Of a DNA stretch of 34,863 bases, positions 31,790 to 34,863 are shown in pieces (the first letter of the stretch is position 1; each line of letters begins with the position of its first letter). Under the pieces are notes generated by a model, which worked only from the letters and a program-made list of their open reading frames with translations, searched no databases and was not told where the DNA came from. Origin of the DNA: an uncultured Emticicia sp. (GTDB lineage: Bacteria > Bacteroidota > Bacteroidia > Cytophagales > Spirosomataceae); the NCBI RefSeq assembly GCF_937903345.1, contig NZ_CALCZQ010000025.1, positions 1 to 34,863 on the forward strand. The letters run 5' to 3'. Both the position numbers and the translations under genes were made by a program.

Positions 31790-32656
31790 ATGAAAAATAT
31801 CCTAGTTTCTATTGGTATATTATTAGCCTTATCTACTATCTATTATTCTTGTTCGAGAAATTCACAAGATAATGCCAATGTTGCTTCCAAACTTACAACA
31901 CACAAAGAAGCAATTGACAGTCTTCGGATAGACAATACCACAGAAAAACTTCTTGTATATACTAAATTGACAAAAAATCAACTAAGTGATTTGTTATCAG
32001 CTTTAGACCTATCAAGACTTTTCGCGTCAATTAATCCAGAAGAACCATTTAGTAATAGATTTGATGGTCTTTATGGTAAAGATAATTATCGAATAGAAAT
32101 ATTTTTCGCTGAAGCATCTAAAGACGAGGAAAATCAAACTATCTATTTTATAAAGGGCAAAAATCGTTTCAAAAAAACAATTACTCCTTTTGAAGGTATA
32201 ATCACAATTGATTCTCTCATTGCATTTGAAGACCCAAATATTGACTCGTTTAGATTCGATCAAGAATCAATCAAGCATAAAGGCTTATATTCTGCCGTAG
32301 GAAAATTTGTTTTAAAAGAAGATTCTACCGCTAAAGGCTCTGGAGTTTTCTCTGGAAAAATAACTATGGATTTTTTAGTGAGAAATGATAATTCTGTTGA
32401 CTTGTGGTATTTTTCTCCGCAAACCCAAAGCAAAGCGAGTGGATTTCGCTTCATAGGTGAATGGCAAAGTTATCAGTCCAAAACCATCAAACCATTTATT
32501 TGGGCAAAAGATCTCTTTAGTTTTGCAAACGAAATCATTAAAGATTTTAGCATTGGAGATCGAGACATTGAAATAAATCCAAAATACCGACATCTTGGTT
32601 GGGATAATTATTGGGAAATGGACGAATGGTGGCATGACGTAAAACCCGCCCAATAA
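31790..32656 (+). CDS. Lipoprotein of unknown function, 288 aa
   Basis: The N-terminus MKNILVSIGILLALSTIYYS followed by Cys21 is a lipoprotein signal with a slightly unusual lipobox (YYSC). The mature part is rich in Asp, Lys and aromatic residues and looks beta-rich. A notable C-terminal block is HLGWDNYWEMDEWWHDVKPA, with five Trp in the last 20 or so residues. Family not recognised. Tightly linked to the DUF2306 gene (1-nt gap) and located between trpB and trpA. Confidence 0.75.
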   Translation: MKNILVSIGILLALSTIYYSCSRNSQDNANVASKLTTHKEAIDSLRIDNTTEKLLVYTKLTKNQLSDLLSALDLSRLFASINPEEPFSNRFDGLYGKDNYRIEIFFAEASKDEENQTIYFIKGKNRFKKTITPFEGIITIDSLIAFEDPNIDSFRFDQESIKHKGLYSAVGKFVLKEDSTAKGSGVFSGKITMDFLVRNDNSVDLWYFSPQTQSKASGFRFIGEWQSYQSKTIKPFIWAKDLFSFANEIIKDFSIGDRDIEINPKYRHLGWDNYWEMDEWWHDVKPAQ

Positions 32657-32693
32657 ATTTGTTTAACTATTTTTGTAAAATACCAAAGAAAAA

Positions 32694-33473
32694 ATGAATC
32701 GTATAACGCAATTATTCCAAGAAAAGTCTAACAACGTACTCAATATATATTTCACAGCGGGCTTCCCAAATCTGCATGATACAACCACAGTTTTGGGAGC
32801 CCTGCAAGAATCAGGTGCCGACATTGCCGAAATCGGGATGCCATATTCCGACCCTGTGGCCGATGGTGAGACCATTCAACAGTCAAACCAGATTGCCTTA
32901 GATAATGGAATGAGTATAAAAGTCTTATTCCAACAATTAAAAGGAATCCGAGCAAAAGTTTCTATACCTATTATATTAATGGGCTATATTAACCCAGTCG
33001 TACAATTCGGTATCGAAAACTTCTGTAAAAAATGTCAAGAAGTAGGCGTTGATGGTCTAATCTTACCAGACCTTCCAATGGATGAATACTATGAAGAATA
33101 CAAACCAATATTCGACAATTACGGAATTCTCAATATTTTCTTGATTACACCACAAACCACCGAGTCACGCATTCGTCGAATTGACGAAATTTCTGATGGA
33201 TTTATATATATGGTAAGTAGTGCAAGCGTAACGGGCGGAACTTCGGGCATCACCGACACAATGGAAACATACTTTAATCGTGTCAATGGCATGAATCTCC
33301 GAAACCCCCGACTAATCGGTTTTGGTATAAAAGATAACGCAACATTCACCAAAGCCAGTCAATACGCTGCGGGGGCAATCATTGGAAGCCAGTTTATTAG
33401 AGTTTTGCAAGACTCTACCGAAACTACCTTACATAATAATATAGTTAAGTATGTAAAATCCGTTAAAGGATAA
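32694..33473 (+). CDS. trpA: Tryptophan synthase alpha chain, 259 aa
   Basis: It cleaves indole-3-glycerol phosphate to indole and glyceraldehyde-3-phosphate. Catalytic Glu and Asp are in ADIAEIGMPYSDPVADGETI. Other motifs are PIILMGYINPVVQFGIE, VDGLILPDLPMDEYYEE, IFLITPQTTESRIRRI, FIYMVSSASVTGGTSG and IGFGIKDNATF. Length is normal. It is separated from its partner trpB by three unrelated genes. Confidence 0.97.
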   Translation: MNRITQLFQEKSNNVLNIYFTAGFPNLHDTTTVLGALQESGADIAEIGMPYSDPVADGETIQQSNQIALDNGMSIKVLFQQLKGIRAKVSIPIILMGYINPVVQFGIENFCKKCQEVGVDGLILPDLPMDEYYEEYKPIFDNYGILNIFLITPQTTESRIRRIDEISDGFIYMVSSASVTGGTSGITDTMETYFNRVNGMNLRNPRLIGFGIKDNATFTKASQYAAGAIIGSQFIRVLQDSTETTLHNNIVKYVKSVKG

Positions 33474-33499
33474 TGTGAGACATCAAAACCAAAAGATTT

Positions 33500-34699
33500 A
33501 TGAAAACATCAATAATCATATTGCTCATTTTCGTAAATTCTTTGGTATTTTCACAAAGTAACGCCTACCGTCCACGACTTCGCCTTTCACCTCATTTTGG
33601 TATTGGCTGGGCCATACCTCCTATCATTGATGGTACTAGTAGTAACTTAGTTCTAAAATCAAATCCTCTCAAAAACTTCATTATAGGTGAAATATCCACA
33701 TCTTTAGGTGTCAATAAACATATTTACAAGATTACCAACACCATAGGTATTGATGCGAACTACTTAATTAGCAAACAATGGTCGGTCAATTTAGGTGTAA
33801 ATCGAGCCATGCATATCAATCGTTTAAGTGACCCAGACCCCGTAAGAGTTTCAAACACTACCGAATACACAAGTTGGATTTACGCCTACAAATACACATC
33901 TTATTTAGCAGGAGCCAGATATAGTCAATACGATAAGTATTTTCAATGTAATATTCATTATGCTGGAATAGCCAAGAATGCCATTGAAAGTAATAATAAT
34001 ACTAGCCGAGGAATCATAACTAACGGAAATGGATTAACGAGCTCCATCATTTCTCGAAAGGAAAATACAATGGTTATCTCTCCCGAATTTGGCATCACAG
34101 GTGTAAGTTCGTTCGACTTACCAATGGAAATAAGTGTAGGTTTACATATTCCAACATCTATTTTTTCAAAGGAACAAGCAATGTTTATCAGAAATGGCTC
34201 AAATGCTGGAACTAATTTTCTGAATTTTACCCAAGCAGCTGTTTGGCTCAGAGTTAGAGTGCCTTTTACAGTTTGGACAAGAAATTCAAAAATACCAAAA
34301 CCTTTAATAGGCACGGAGCCACTACCTCAAAAAACTGTCGAATACGAAGGCAAGAAAGTCGCAACTGGTGAAAAGATTATTCTCAAAAGCCTACAATTTG
34401 AGCAAGCTAAAGATGTACTTAGCTCAAATGCCATGATTGAACTCGACAAAGTAGAGCAATTGATGCAACAATCATCAGTAATGATTATCGAAATCATTGG
34501 ACATACATCTGACGAAGGCGACCGTAACAGTAATTTAGAACTCTCGTTAAAAAGAGCCAAGTCTTGCAAAGAATACCTAATAAAGAAAGGAATTAAGTCA
34601 AATCGCATTCAGGTAAGAGGAATGGGGCCAGATTCACCAATTTCCCAAACGGACAAATCGCTCAATCGCAGAGTTGAAATGCAAATAATTAGAATGTAA
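33500..34699 (+). CDS. OmpA-family outer-membrane protein, 399 aa
   Basis: Signal peptide MKTSIIILLIFVNSLVFSQ is followed by an N-terminal part of about 240 residues, probably an outer-membrane beta-barrel (alternating hydrophobic strands, RLRLSPHFGIGWAIPP). A C-terminal OmpA domain (about 285-399) binds peptidoglycan: LKSLQFEQAKDVLSSNAMIE, MIIEIIGHTSDEGDRNSNLE, LSLKRAKSCKEYLIKKGIKS, and RVEMQIIRM. The diagnostic GHTSDEG and the NxxLSxxRA-like run are present. It lies 26 nt after trpA, so readthrough is likely, though no functional tie to tryptophan is expected. Confidence 0.9.
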   Translation: MKTSIIILLIFVNSLVFSQSNAYRPRLRLSPHFGIGWAIPPIIDGTSSNLVLKSNPLKNFIIGEISTSLGVNKHIYKITNTIGIDANYLISKQWSVNLGVNRAMHINRLSDPDPVRVSNTTEYTSWIYAYKYTSYLAGARYSQYDKYFQCNIHYAGIAKNAIESNNNTSRGIITNGNGLTSSIISRKENTMVISPEFGITGVSSFDLPMEISVGLHIPTSIFSKEQAMFIRNGSNAGTNFLNFTQAAVWLRVRVPFTVWTRNSKIPKPLIGTEPLPQKTVEYEGKKVATGEKIILKSLQFEQAKDVLSSNAMIELDKVEQLMQQSSVMIIEIIGHTSDEGDRNSNLELSLKRAKSCKEYLIKKGIKSNRIQVRGMGPDSPISQTDKSLNRRVEMQIIRM

Positions 34700-34782
34700 C
34701 GCCAATATTTCAATTTTAAAACCTGTGGTATAGGGATAAATTATGATTTGGGATATTTTAATATGACAAAACGAAGAACTTG

Positions 34783-34809
34783 TTGTATCTTTAGTTGTAG
34801 TTAAATTTG
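34783..34809 (+). promoter_or_regulatory. Promoter pointing out of the right edge
   Basis: TTG (34783-34785), a 16-nt spacer and TAAATTTG (34802-34809) resemble the Bacteroidota consensus; a second TTG at 34780-34782 gives 19 nt, closer to ideal. It presumably drives a gene beyond the window. Confidence 0.5.
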
Positions 34810-34863
34810 TAATTAACTGATAGTAAGTAAGGAGTGGAATATATACAAAAAGTGTTTTTAGGG

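Noticed and set aside
1..34863. CRISPR array, rRNA operon, integrase or prophage
   Set aside because: No regular repeat-spacer pattern, rRNA-like sequence, integrase motif or phage gene was seen on reading both strands.

Overview
The window looks like chromosomal DNA of a member of the Bacteroidota, most likely the Cytophagia (Spirosoma/Arcicella/Emticicia-like), although the genus cannot be read from it. The evidence is an AT-rich composition, several promoters of the Bacteroidota type (TTG, about 19-20 nt, TAnnTTTG), outer-membrane receptors with CarboxypepD_reg-like N-termini, a GLPGLI-family protein, LytS/LytTR two-component proteins, and a lanthipeptide leader of the type found in this phylum.

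Region 1 (1-7771, minus strand) is a probable envelope/secretion operon reading leftwards. In order of transcription it holds two paralogous small secreted proteins (C-x21-C), a GLPGLI protein, a TonB-dependent-receptor-like protein, an 80-aa secreted peptide, a 555-aa secreted protein and an outer-membrane beta-barrel protein cut by the left edge. Two tandem promoters and an XRE regulator lie just upstream.

Region 2 (7900-17883) is a class I lanthipeptide locus. On the plus strand it carries an outer-membrane beta-barrel receptor, a 51-aa precursor peptide with a single Cys, a hairpin, LanC and full-length LanB. Divergent from it are two sensor kinases and a LytTR response regulator. The kinases are degenerate in complementary ways: one keeps the phospho-acceptor His but has lost the ATP-binding boxes, and the other keeps the N and G boxes but has Pro in place of His. 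They may work only as a heterodimer. No LanT transporter or LanP protease is visible.

Region 3 (18107-22630) holds housekeeping genes: tRNA-Phe(GAA), a membrane protein with two 4Fe-4S clusters, a 54-aa single-span membrane protein, thioredoxin, a Tat-exported Gfo/Idh/MocA oxidoreductase and a small lipoprotein.

Region 4 (22719-34699) is a complete tryptophan operon in the order trpL(attenuator)-E-G-D-C-F-B-A. Most junctions carry extra cargo: a REP-type (RAYT) transposase with a perfect palindrome between E and G, a VapB antitoxin with a nonsense-interrupted VapC between G and D, a Uma2-family protein between D and C, a metallophosphoesterase remnant between F and B, and three genes (Dabb protein, DUF2306 membrane protein, lipoprotein) between B and A. 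An OmpA-family gene follows trpA, and a promoter near the right edge points out of the window.
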